Source: Tubiluchus corallicola
Taxonomy: Eukaryota > Priapulida > Priapulimorpha > Priapulimorphida > Tubiluchidae
DNA: 64,000 nt
Direction of reading: 5' to 3'
Assembly: GCA_030141605.1 (NCBI GenBank)
Contig: JAQGDQ010000018.1
Location: 1,154,501 to 1,218,500, forward strand
The position numbers and the translations under genes were made by a program. Under the pieces are notes generated by a model. It had not been told where the DNA came from and made no database searches. It saw nothing but the letters and a program-made list of their open reading frames with translations. Every line of letters begins with the position of its first letter. Within the stretch, counting starts at the first letter, position 1. Below, one piece after another: positions 12,263 through 26,000 of this stretch.

Positions 12263-15200
12263 CACAAGGTATGTATTCTCAAGTCTGTAGTATTTTTTCA
12301 TGACAGCATTTACAGTTTGTCCAAAAAAGCGATACCTTAATAATAATAATAGTAGTTGTTAATGCATGCACATTTTTGAACACCTTGCCATTTTCTAGAA
12401 AGTCAAGTAAAGATTAGTCTGTAAATGAGAAACAATTTTATTTTATGGCTTTTGCTTTTCATTTTACATTATAATCTCCAAGACCACATAGCCTGTGATT
12501 TCCAAACTTAGTGTACAGCTATGTTATTGTTGTGAAAGATTATTCAATTTTTGGTGTATAATGTGTCACTAAATTGTTTTACAATCTCGTTTTGAGTTAG
12601 AGGCACAATGTTTGGTATAAGGCGAGACTATTTTCTCATACTTTGTCAATGTACAAAAATTTTTGATAGACTAAAAATTAAAAATAGGTCGTATAGATGT
12701 TTGTTGACTATCTTTACATCATGGCTTGTTCATACATCTACTGAAAGTTGAGGCAATTTGAACTAATATATAGACAGTGAGCAATTTCCTTTTTGCTTTT
12801 AGCAGCATCCATTATTTTAGAAAACTGCTTGTAGTGTGTATACGAATTTTAAATTATGAAATGATCAAAAATGGTTGGCTTAAAATAGATCGAACCTTCT
12901 CTAGTTTAAGAAGCCACTAATATTAACAAGTTTTATCCTTTTTTAGGCTGTCCGATGTCAGCTAACAGTGTTTTATCTAATCAGCAGAATTTCACACACA
13001 CGGAAAGATCCGCAAAGAATACAGATTTTACACCTTATGCATGTAAATACTTGTATATTTGAATAAGCAACAGTTTATACATGATTTTGTAAGCTATAAT
13101 AATGCCAAGTGACTGCGTAGTAGCAATAGGTGTTTGTTGATAATAATATAAGTTATTGGCTGAGACTGTACTATAATGGTTTATAGCTGTTGTAATAGTG
13201 CTTGTTTTTGCAAGCTAACAATATCGTCTTTGCTGTGACTTCAGTGATAATGTCTTTATGTTGAGTTTTGGTTATGTCACTTGTTAGTATCTTAAAAATG
13301 AATAGTTTATTTGATCACAACTTCATAAGTATTTCACGTAATTCATTTTTAAATGTATAATATATATAATAAATGTTCTTGGTGTACGATAAAAGTTGTG
13401 TATGTAGGTCTATGTATTTTTTTGCAAAATGCATTCTTTATTAATCTTATTTGCTTCTTGCTTATGATTAATTTGCTTTTCAGTTTATTATGGCAAATGT
13501 AAATAAGAGCTTTATAATATTGCAAATAAATTCGAATGGAAACGCATAAAAATTTCTGAGGCAAGATGATGTGTAATCAAACTCCTCTTATTTCCATTTG
13601 TAGTACAACTGAGTCGTAGTTTTGTAAGGCCATCTGTAGGGATGGAAAGGATTAGGATCTGGAACTTCATTTCTGTTTGTCTGGTGTTTGATCAAAGCTG
13701 GTTCTTAGATTAATACACAAACTTGATTCCTGTGGATAGGAATTTGTTTCACACTTGGTCCAGAATCTACTGAAATTACTTCTGCACTCTGGTTCTTGGA
13801 AGCCTTGGAGTGTCATCATTTGTTGAAAATGCACTACTTCCTGTGATTTCTGGATATAAGGGTCCTTCTGTTCTGTGCCTTGACAAAGTCGATGGTTTGC
13901 TTGTGGCAAGAATAATGTTGACACACAAGAACTTTTCATTTGTTCAAGTTTAATTAAAAAGATATGAGAATGCTTTATAATTAATTGATAAGTGCATATT
14001 ACATAATTTTTTGGTGGTTGTTTCAAATATGATGTACCCCAGGTAGTTTGGTTAGGATTCGAAGTAGATTGGAAGTGCTGACAGACCTAGATGTGGATCC
14101 AGATCCTAGGCCCTTGCTGTTCCTCATTATCTAAAAGTGCACTTTTATGCAATTCATAATGTACTAAGTACATTAATTGTACAAATGGTGCTGTAGTAGT
14201 TTCCACATTCAGCGGAGTTAAAAACATTGCTGCGCGATATGCTGTTGGAGCATCTCTCTCTCTCTCCAGTACAGTTGGTAATTGTCAAAATTCTTTTACA
14301 CATTTCTTTTCTAGATACTCGATGTAAACTAGTCTAGTTCACTAGACGTGGGTTTATTCTACTATACACGTACATGCTTAATAATTACCATGGTTAATCA
14401 ATCATTAAACATCTCTTTCATTTTAAGTGATTGGCATTAGAGTAAGACCAAAGTCCAAATTTTGGTTACCAGAATCAACTTAAGTATTATATATATATAT
14501 ATTCAGATTTTCTGTTGTTATATTTATTATTACTCATCTGTAACATGTTATAACAGAAAATATTTCATGACTTGAAAAATACCTGTGCATTTTCTCATTA
14601 ACAATGGCTGTTTTGACTTCTGCTAATCTTGTATATGCAGAAATCAAACACGCAGTCTTTTGTGTTTCTGTGTAATTTCAGATACTTATTATGCCAAGTA
14701 CTTTCTAGGCAATATGATTTCATTTGAATTAAGTTAACATTTCAGTTTAAATAATTTTGTTGAAGTTACATTTAGTCCTGTTAATGAAATACAAAGCATT
14801 GTTGATGTGACACTGTATATAAATTATTCAATTGTCACATCACTGGCCACCGATTATGAAATTATTATACTTGTCAGAATGCTTATTATACTAGAAGGTC
14901 ACAAAAGCAGCATCTGCAATCATGATTTGTAAACATTGATGGTTGTTTTGAAATTTCACAGTTTTTATAGGGAATTTCTTTGAAATAAACTTGATTATTT
15001 GTTACCATAAACTATAATAATGTGTCTTTCACTGAAGTTTAAAATAACCATCATTTTAGGTATTTTTAGTTGCAAACTTATAATCAAAAAATTGAAATTT
15101 GGCACTATTTTTACTCAAAGCATGTAATAATGGCATTAAAATTTCAAACTACATGTGTAATAATCAAAGTTTATGTAAGCATTGGGATGTATGTACATGA

Positions 15201-16025
15201 AACGATTCAACATCAAACTCGCAAGTCGATGAATAACAAGTGTACACCAGAATTAGAAAAAAAACACGACACTGGGTTATCAAATCTTCAGCCATTTTCA
15301 AGTGTGAACTTTTTCGTAACTGAATTGATCTGACATTACAATAAGCATTAGTTCAGAATAATTATTGGGTAATTCCTGGATACTTAACTTGGTTTTCTTA
15401 ACGACTCTGTTGGTTTTTAAAGCGGCATTATGAGCTTAAGTGACCAATAATGAACAATAATTAAGCTTGAGTGAAAAATCTAGCAATCTGCATTTTAGTA
15501 TCGACATTTTAGTAAAAAAAGAAATGTACCTTTTGTGTATTTTTTATTTATCCTATATCATCATTAGCATTGATGATGTTATTTTTATAACAGTATGTCT
15601 GCAAAATTTTGGTTTGCAGTTTTTGCTGTTAAAAATGCGTTTAAGCTCTAAAACCTGTTCAGAGATTAACAAAATAATAGTCAAAATTGTTATTCTTTGC
15701 TGTACTAACATCAGTCACAGAAAGGGAAAAAAGCCATTTCTACATAGCCTGGTGTATTCATATTTACACAGTTAGGCAACGAAAAAGAAAATTAAAAACC
15801 AATGGATGGCTTTCTTTTTATCACATAAAACATATAAAAGGAAAATCAATTAAAAATTTTAAATAACTCATTAAATAAGCATTTTGTAGTACACCACTAA
15901 TTAGCACACAAAACCTCAACTAGAAAAAACTTTTGGCACACAGCGTTGTAAACAAATCACACAATTTTACACAATGCCATTAGATATTTTGCAGGTTATT
16001 CAAGTTGACTGCTTAACATAAAGTA
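12263..16025. other. Intergenic region: TAF4 3' UTR and flank, no gene recognised
   Basis: The TAF4 3' UTR starts here. AATAAA signals on the plus strand occur at 13368-13373 and 13525-13530, and either could end the transcript. A (TA)n tract lies at about 14488-14502. Short open frames (for example minus 13667-14026 and plus 15070-15333) show no recognisable family, no splice continuity and AT-rich random composition, so I do not call them genes. Confidence 0.6.
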
Positions 16026-16866
16026 CAGTAGGTGCCGCTTAATAGACTCACGGTTAATAACCTCAGTCGCTTAATTAACTCAAAAATGCCGGGAACGGGC
16101 CACTTCTATGTATATATATAAAAACCAAATATATATAAAAACTATCAGTAATTGACTCAAATAACTCCGCATAATTGACTCATTATTTTTCCTTCACCTA
16201 CTTAAAGTAAGATATTTGTATGTGCCCAAAGAGCCTTTCCTACTTTTATGACATCTTTACTTCCCTTTTGTGCACTATGTATGCAGAAACAAACAATCAT
16301 GTTAAGTACCGTTTTGTTTATAAGCAGGTACGTTTATCATGCGCTAATACGCTAGCATAGCGGTTGTGCTTTGAATTTGTTACCCGCTCGCCAACTGTTA
16401 CCCAAAGAATTTCTGGAAACTAAACATTTAATCACTTGTCTAGTGGTTTCCTTTGATGCTTTCAGGCTTAATGAGTTAACAGTCAAAGATGCAGGTACAG
16501 TATAATCAGCTGATATTCCTTGTGACTTACAAGAGTAAACATCGTACAGCAAATAAGAGCAATGTAAGTGAGCAGATGATTCAAATGATTAGAAAAGTCT
16601 GTGATTTAGAAGTGTACTTTTTAATTTATTACTAATTCACTTATATAAATTAATATTACAAAATATTTTTTCCAATTTTAAACTGCACAAAGGAATTTAG
16701 GCATTACTTCGTTTCTAAAATTCATTAAAAACCTTTGCAGTGTATAGTAAGCTGATGGCTCATACTTCTATATCTGTAATACTACACCCATCGGTTAATA
16801 GGTTCAGTCGGTTAATTGGGTCAAAACACGTCGGTCCCAAAGTGGTCTATTAAGCGGCGCCTACTG
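16026..16866. mobile_element. 841-bp TA-flanked inverted-repeat DNA transposon, pogo/Tigger-like ends
   Basis: The left end reads TA|CAGTAGGTGCCGCTTAATA and the reverse complement of the right end TA|CAGTAGGCGCCGCTTAATA. The first ~25 bp are nearly identical, with a TA on each side as expected for the Tc1/mariner/pogo group. Subterminal sequences repeat the theme (ATTAACTCA, GGTTAATA, AATTGACTCA). No transposase is recognisable inside; a 66-codon minus frame at 16352-16552 has no clear family. It is a non-autonomous copy just 3' of the dynein stop codon and may supply part of that transcript's 3' UTR. Confidence 0.75.
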
Positions 16867-17045
16867 TACTAGCATTGGCATGACAACGTAATTTGGCACT
16901 ATAATGGTTTTTTGGCACACAGTATTATTTCACATGCACTGGCAGCACAGATTACTTGCCTATTTTGACATCAAATTCTGGCAAGAGACATCACAGAAAG
17001 CAAAAGACATGCTGCACTGAAGCATTACTACAATGGAAATGTGCT

Positions 17046-20000
17046 TTAGTCGGTGTTAAGAAGAAGGCAAACACCTTGCAAGACCCAATGGCTGATGTGC
17101 TCACCAGTGGCTAAGTCAGCTTCAAAAACTAATCCAATACCCATTGCATTCCGGCGTAAAGATGTGGTGTATACAGGGGTACGAAATGTATTCTAAAACA
17201 GAACCACATTTTAGGTATAAAAACATCAAATAACAAACAACTATTCATACATACATAAACACTTACATAGTGCCATATTATTTGCACAGCCCTTGGCCCA
17301 TTCATACCATGGGTACTTTTTTAGTTTACATGGCAGCTAAAATTCATGTTAACTCATAATAAAGGCAGATAACACATTTTACAGCAGGTTCTAGATGTTT
17401 TGTTCTGTATAGGTTGAAAATTACCAGTTGCAATTTGGTGAGCACGTAGAACTTTTTACCCAGCACATAGACTACTACGAGTAACAACGTGAGGTTTCTT
17501 ACAGCTCAATAAAAATCCCATGACTGGTTATGGGCTTAACTGCATGTAAACATAGGTGCCTTGTTTGCATCCTCAAAAATATGTGCACCCAGAAATAACC
17601 AATTTATCATCATGTTTAAATAAATTTGGCAATAAAAAATGCAGTCAATTATGTCCAGCATGTTGTCCACACAGAAAAATGTTAAAAGAATTCTTGCTTG
17701 TTGCTTCAAATGAAAATTAGATGTCTGTTCAGACCCTAGCTCATTTTGACACCAGGTCCAAAGTATAGACATTATTTTCTACAACAAGTGGCAAAGTATT
17801 TCTCATATTTCAATATTAGTTTAGAAACTTAATTAATTGTCTGTGATTGCAGTTAACAATTAAGACAGAAGCTTTGCTGGTAGGTACAAATTCCAATGGC
17901 AGGGTCCTTGACTAGTATTTGTAAAAGCAAAGTTTGCAATACTTTGTTGCTGAGTACACACTGATAGTGCCCCATGAAAACCTGCTAATTTTACAAAAGT
18001 TCACATGTTTATTGTTGGACCAACACAAGAGTTTATAAAAGTGTCCTGACATCTTGACTGAGTTGTGTAACTAGCCATTCTCTGCTGAATGGGCAAATAC
18101 AACAGGTATACTTTGCACAATGCATATCAATGAAACAGGCCCATTTAAGTAGGAAACTTGTAACATTAGAAAGCTAACAGAATTTGATTTGGTCTTCGAG
18201 GTAAAATGTCTTAATATAAATCATACATTATTAAAAACTTCTATTTTTGTATAACTGTTTTAGACTGTAAGTTATTTTGTGTTTTACTCTAAAATTTGGT
18301 GCCATTTCTTTAAATGGATCTATTTATTTTACAGTTTAATCTGTGTCTCTATGGATGGATTGTATTACAGTAAGCATGTGTATCTCTGTAATGTCCAACT
18401 CATAATTACACCCACCTGTAATTTCAAGCGGTGAGCCTCTATAGGAATCACTTTAAGTATTGGCAGTTCTTGGATCAATTCTTTAGGCTTGGATCTGGTC
18501 AGACAACTGCGTTGAAAATCCCAGGCAGCTCCTTCTAAATATAAGCCAGTCACATAACAACCTAATGACAGAAAAAAAGTTCAAGTTTAAAAAAGTGCGA
18601 GAGGGTCTAATAGAGTAAATGATAGCGCTCAATAAAGAAGCACTCCATAAACATTGCTAGTTCAAGTACAAATGTTGTAACCATGCAGGTCACAGCAATT
18701 GAGAACCTCCAACGAGCATTTAGACGAGCAACTGTAAAGTAATTCTACACGTCATCCATTTACAGGTGAAGGAATAATGTGCTTGTGTCGAAATTTCCTA
18801 AGCCTGCTAAAATAATACATCAATGGGTTTGTTTTTGTAATGTTCTTGTCTTGATTTGAGGTTTAATCTTATATCAAAAACAAAGACTGAAACCTTGTCA
18901 AATAAATTAGCCAAATAACTAAAAAATGGCAGACTTTTCTGTCAGTATTTCAATGTTTTACATTTGAGTGCTGAGGCACAGGCCTCCTTTCATAAACATG
19001 CTACGTGTTACCTTTGATCACCATAACCTTTATCACTGTAATGCATCATGATCACTTCATAACACTCAACTTACATTGGCAGTTTACTTACCTCATTTTA
19101 ACAAAAGCATAACATGTATGTAGTTAATGAGTGTCATTCCTGATTGTCTCGATTGTTCAGTTTTATGTGAAAAGCTACATGAAATGACTTAATATCACAT
19201 TCTTCTCTTGCCTCGTTTTTACAACTTATTTCTTAGTAATTTTTCACTGTTTTAATTAAAAATTGTAACAGTTGCATAGATCACTTGCCTTGGTGTGCTC
19301 GCTCAGGAACATCATCTGGAGCGACGTAGCTTGTCACTGATGTGTATAGCGTGCTTTTATCTAGTGGCCAGCCATTTCTTCGACAAGTTGCTTGCACTAG
19401 TGCTGTAAGATAGGACTCTGGAATGTGTAAGCCTGACAACCAGATTACTGCTGGTTCAATGTTGTTAACCTACAATAAAAAGAGAAAACACTAGTCTACT
19501 ACTTTTACCAAAAAAATGCAACTCCTTACAGTTTACCATTTTGAAAAATTATTTGGTATAAGTTAATAGAGTAACATAACAAAGTTTCAACATTATGATC
19601 CCTACCCAAGTCAGATATTGTTCATGTCGACGTAGGAAGTGAATCATCCAATTTCCGAGAGACTTGAGAGTGTCTGGTGCAAGCCGCCTCCAAATCGTGG
19701 GCAATGTACCATTAAATAATGCACGTGCTACATCATCTAGTTCATTACTCATACCAACTTCTCCAGCCAAAGCCTAAAAATATAGACATTCTGTTTAAAA
19801 CTTCAAACATCAAATCTGTTATAATGGTCATAACCAAGCTATTATTTTATTACAGAAACTATGTCATGATAACAAACATATCTCAAGCAAGTAGAAATGC
19901 AGCTAAGATTCCTGCTCTTTTCCCAAACAGCCCTACAGAGTGAAAAATTAAAAATTTAGTTAATAAACGTCAGTTTGATGAACTATGACCATTTACATGG

Positions 20001-23000
20001 GACTTGAAGAATGCATGACTGAAGTTGGTTGGTTCCTAAATAATTAATAAGACATTTGTCAAAATAATTTTTATTAATTGGTAAACATAATATGATATCA
20101 GTTTATTTCATACAAGAATCAGAGATAAGCTTCACTACAATCGAGCAGTTGCATGCAAGAAATTTAATCAGCAAGTTTTCTCATGCTGATATCCATCAGT
20201 TGTAGTTTGTTATCATCATCATCATCACCTTCATTAATTAAATGTTTTAATGCACTGAATTTTGATGTCAAACAAATGTTAAACATATAATGATGAAAAC
20301 AAGAGCTGAAATATAACAAAATATATTACTGAAATAATCATACTAATAACAAAACCAAACTCCTTTTACGGATCATTAAATGTGAACTAATAATTTTGTA
20401 AGACCTCAGTAAACTTACTTTCTTTAATGTGTTTAGAGAATTGAACATTCGGCTAATAAGTTTATTAAAGCGTTCTATTTCCTGTAGCAAAACCACGGTT
20501 GTAGGATTCACATCCACTCCGTATCGCTTCCTAATTTTGTCCAAGTCAAAACGTTCTGGAAGCTTGCTCAAAATGTCAGTTGCAATCTTGTCTATAAATT
20601 CCTCTCTGCTAATGCCAGTACCAGATTCACCTGTAGAAAGGCAAAAACTTAACAAAAACATCAACATCAACATAGCTCAAAAATTTACAATTCTTAGTGG
20701 GACCTAAATTATGTATAGAAAAACTAACTCTTCTAACTTATTTAAAACAGTGGACAAAACTCAGAAAGATGGATATCATCACTACAGTTTCTCTATCTAT
20801 GTAAGGCACTGGCTTAAAGGGGGAATATTATGAAAATCAAGTTTAACTTATTTTATAGTTGCCTTCCCCGGGAACTACTTGGCGAAATTTTTTTAGCAGT
20901 ACGTTGCCTAATAAATGAGTAATTAACTTTTTTGCATCTCACGGGAAACGCCATGGAGCTGCACTTGCGCCTCTCCCGGTGAAAAAATTGAACTAGTGCA
21001 GCTCAGGCTTATGACGTAACAGAGTGTACACGCAGCCTGTTGTGATACTGTCGTACACAACTGGGCTAAAAATAAAGCTGTTATTACTACATTACAGCAT
21101 TTGACCTTGGTTCGGATAGATAGTCAGCTGATAGAAACGATTGTCGTTGCACTCGTTAACATGTTTTCATCAAAAGCGATATTTTACTACCGTCGAAAGT
21201 TATAGGTCCATTATAGTGTATTCTAATAAAGGTAAACGATCATTGCACAAAAGTAGTCCTACAGCATATTGTGAAAATTCTTGTGGCATTAATTGAAAAC
21301 ATCGTCAGCAATACAAGCTGCAAAAGTGTGGGCCTTGGTAACAAAAGTTCTTTTCTTGTAAAACAAGTCCAATATAGTAACTTCATTCTGCTAGAAGAAT
21401 TAATGAATTTGTAGACACAGAGAAACTCACTGAAGCATAACTATAATGCTAGTGTGACAATTTTTAGTGACAGCTTAGCCTTGACAAAAAATATGTGATC
21501 CCCATAGACACAGAGACTATAGTGACTAAACATATATGAACATTTTTAACTTTGTCGTGTTTCAATCAGTAAGACTTTGAATACCAAGCAGAACTTTAAC
21601 CGCTGTTCATTAGTTTTTGTTTTTACATGATAACATCATGATGTGTTTATTTTTGCACAGCAGTATTATTAAAATATTAGGATTAAATAAAATTCTTGTG
21701 GTCAGTTGAACTGAAATAAAAATTAATGATAATAATACATTTATTATTAATATAATTATTATTCACTTTTACAAAATAAAAAACTAACGATATAATGTGG
21801 TTCGATGACAAAATAATTATTTATTGTGTTGTTTCAAGCAAGGTGATTCTGACACTTATTTTATTACACAGTTGAAAAAAGTATATGTAGTACAAATTAA
21901 TCTAGTACAATGCTCTTTGTGCTACACGAATTACCAAATATACTGAAGTCATTGTTTATGGTGTAAGAATTAACAATTTGCAGTTGTCAATTTACGATTT
22001 ACAATGTTTTTTCTTTAGTTAATATTCAAAATTCAGAAAAAAGCATCATAAAAAAAATTTTAACACAAAAAAATTACACTACATAATGTAATTGTGATAT
22101 TTTTATTGAAATGGATACAAATCTCGAGATGACTAAACTGCATCGATAAACTATGAACTTGGGCTTAAAATGAAACAAAAAGACACTACAATAACTGCAT
22201 CTGACTGAATCTCTCCGAAGTGTAAGCACAATATTTTTAATACTAGAGTTCATCATGTTCTAAACTCACGTTTCAAGGCAAACAGCCGAGAAATTATCAC
22301 ACAGTTTGTAGGAGTAAATCCAGGTTTTTAAATTGTACTTTCATTGCTTCAATAATTTTCTGTTGCACATTGGAAACTAAAAGTTATTATATTTTGGCTT
22401 CGTATTTCGATACTTTCCATCTGACTGCTGCATCCCATGTAATTGCTGAATCCTAGTGTAACACATTCCACGACCGTTTTTCAATAAGAACAATCAAGAC
22501 CGAAACCTAGCAAATCACGCAATCAATTCACAATAAGCTAATATTTACCGTGATACCGTCACTAGGTATAAACTGCGTAAAAGTATTGTATGCTGAACGC
22601 TGTCTGTCGATGTAAACAAATACTCAAAGAAGTGTTGTGTACAATCTACAATCGTTCTCACCTTGGGCATTTTGCCAAGTTTCATCTGTAGTATGGCAAT
22701 TTCGCCACCAGAGGCGCAGGCGCAGATACATGCTCAATGGCGGCCTAGTCAAATGTTCATTTTGTATACAATTTTATCTGAACTTTTGCCAAGGATTCTT
22801 AAACATGAAGGTTTCGTGAAGAATGAGGTACGTATTTCTATTCACAATATAATCACGAGTTATTCAAGCTCAACTTAATTTTGATGATATTCCCCCTTTA
22901 AAACATGCAGCTTAAAATACGCTTCAGTGGATTTTTCCAGATGTTTGTTATATATCTTACCGGTTTGTGGTTGAAGTTCAACTAGATGTCCCCACATGTC

Positions 23001-26000
23001 TCGTGCAGCTTGTGTATAATAGCCAATCTCTGCATTTGGATGTAGACCAAACACTTCGGGGGTGTTTGTCAAAGGCAGCTCATCAATGTAAGCTATGAAA
23101 ATATAATCAAATGCAAGAATTACTATTCCTGATACAATTGAACGTTGTATTTGAATTTGAACTAGTAAGTATGTTAAACCATTATCAAATAGAAAAAAAT
23201 GTTGTGCTCACTCTCATGCCATTAATTATTCTGACAATTTCACTTGCTGTTTACTAACATAACAGAACAAGTCCACTTACGAAAATGGTAGTGAAAAGGC
23301 TAAATATAAAGCTAGTCAAGAAATTTATTATCCATATCAACACACAAAAGTAATATGACGAACATTGTCATTTTCACCATTGTGACCTGCAGTTGACTTT
23401 AAACCACCATGTAATAGACAAGTTTAACTCATTTGCTTATCAATTTTGATTAGATCTTTAATAAGGCCTAGTACACAAAAGTACACTACCAAAATGATAC
23501 ACTTCACTAACGACAGAGCTTCTTTCCATAGGCTGGTGATGAAGTGATGCTCTAAATGACCTGACAATGACGTTGTGAGGTCATAGTTAAAAAATGACAA
23601 CATTTTTGCATTTATATGGTGCATTTTCCTATCAGACATTAACACACAATTTTCTTCTATGATGGATTGTCCAGGAGATGCAATCTACTTTTGCCCTCCA
23701 CAGGTGCCATCAAGATGCAAAGGAAATGATATGAATGGACATAGATGACAAGCAAGGTCAATCTGCAACTGATTTTGAATGCTATTGCAAGTAATGATAA
23801 TATGAAAAAATTAATTTCTGTGACCCATTTTCAATAACAATGAAGCACTGATGTTCCTAATTAGGTTACAATTGTATGTGATGTCGTAGGTGAAAAACTT
23901 CAGCATTTTTGGAATCCTCTGGTGCACTTTCCCATTGAGACCACATTCTAACAGAATCTGAAGAGAAAAATTCTGCTGCAATTTGCTCTAAGTTGTTTGA
24001 TATCTTTACCCCCCTAATCATTTAATTGGCTTCATAGTTGATCTAGATAATCGTTTTCGAGTTGACAACTGGTTATATGCAACTAATGAATTAAACAACA
24101 CATTCTAGGTTGATTTCTTTTAAACCAAAGCATTCAGTGAATATAGTACTGTGATACAATACCGTAATTAAATTGCTGCACTAGTTGTATTGAAACTAAA
24201 TTTTGTCGGGAACAGATTTTTTATGACACTTATCTCTGTTATTTACTGCTTTTCTGATGCCCTAGACATTTTTGAAACAAAATGTTGTCATATTAACAAA
24301 ATGCAAATGTAAACTTGTGGTGTCGTCTTCTGCTTCACTCATTTTAAAAGCTCCGCGTAAAACACCGAATTAATGTGAAAAACCAGAAAGGGCAAAATCA
24401 GTTGACTGGCATTAATTGTTATGTCACATATTAACGCATATGTTTAATTTAATGAAGCAATGATTCTTAACAAATATCATGAGAGTTGGGAAATTATAGT
24501 AAGTTCGTGAACAAAAGGAAAAAATTAGGTACAACATTAAATTTTTTTGGTGTCCAACTATGTCATGCCCAAGTCCCAGTGCCCAAATGTCTTGTGTGCA
24601 AATGTCCTGTGCCCTAATGACCACAGTCAAATATCATGTACCCAGTAATGAACAAGAAAATATTAATATAATTTACAGGCTTCTCTGCAAGCCGTAACTC
24701 AGCACTGAATGACTGAGTCTACTTAATGTACAAGGTTGTGGTGGAACCAAAATCTAGCTCATTATCAAGGACTATTCTACAAGATTAAACAGTGAACCGG
24801 TGGAAATGTCTTGACAATGTTTAGATCTACAACTATTGTCTCTCAATTGTGCCAAATAAAAGTACCTAGGTAGTTATCTCGTTGACCATGCTCTGGTATA
24901 CGATAATCCACCTCGTCATTGTGAAAAAAGTGAAATGGCTGAAAGTCATCAAAAATGAAATCACCCATATACTCATTCATATAAGTATTTACAACACGAC
25001 GGTCAAAATCATCTATGACTCGGCCACCATACATAACCTGGAAGAGAGAATCATTCAGCTAATCGCTTCTTTGCATTTGTAAGTAAACAAGTTGATTAAT
25101 AGAACTGCATGACAAAACGTACGGTTGAATCTATAATGCAAACACATAAATAAAGAACTTGTGCATTAGATATAAGCATACATGAAAAAATATAGATTAC
25201 TGCTGTTCGCTTGGGAAAGTATGGTTAACAATTTTCGTGTTTATCTTACCATGTCAAAGAAGTTCTAACAAATAAAGTGAGACGAATGATTACAAAAAGT
25301 TCATGAGAAACTCATAAAACCCTTCTTGTTACCATGTCATATATCCACTATGACACGTGTCAATCTCATTGTTTGTCCAATTAAAATTCATGCGTGTTGG
25401 AAGTTTTGGAAGAAGAGCCAGATGCATAAATTTCACTAATAAACTCGCTACTGGTTCCCTTATAGGAGCTTTAATGTCAGCTTTATTTGATGGTAGGAAT
25501 TCATAAACTATAAATGACTAAATAATGCTAGTACTAAATTAGCTGTGCCAGTACAAGTGTAATAGCAATTAGTTAAGTTATTGAAAGGCAAAGCATACTT
25601 CTGTCACTTCTTACCATAATGACTCAAGCTACTATTACCGAAGATACTACTAATATAAATTACCCCTGATAGCAGATGCTGGCAAATTTGTAAGTTATTG
25701 TATGCAGTAGTAAATACAGACAATAATAGTATTAATTGCATACTAACATAGCACATTACTTGGCAGTGTATCATACTCTAAAATGAAGCCATAAATTTCT
25801 ATCAACATTTAACCAGCATAATTCACTTGGAATATTGCATCACAAGAACATCATTTTGAAGCTTAATTCACAAAAATTTAGCTTGTACCTTTTTCCTGTT
25901 TTTCCTGAAAAGAATTTGCTTCTATTCCTACTGCTTCTTACTCTTCATGCATCTAATTATCTACCTATCAGGTTCACTTGTAAAGTTTGCTTATCAAGAC

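Noticed and set aside
13667-14026. 119-codon minus-strand open frame 3' of TAF4
   Set aside because: No domain or motif, no splice continuity, and it lies antisense to the probable TAF4 3' UTR. Likely chance.
15070-15775. Two plus-strand open frames of 87 and 102 codons in the intergenic region
   Set aside because: AT-driven composition, no recognisable family and no promoter or splice support.
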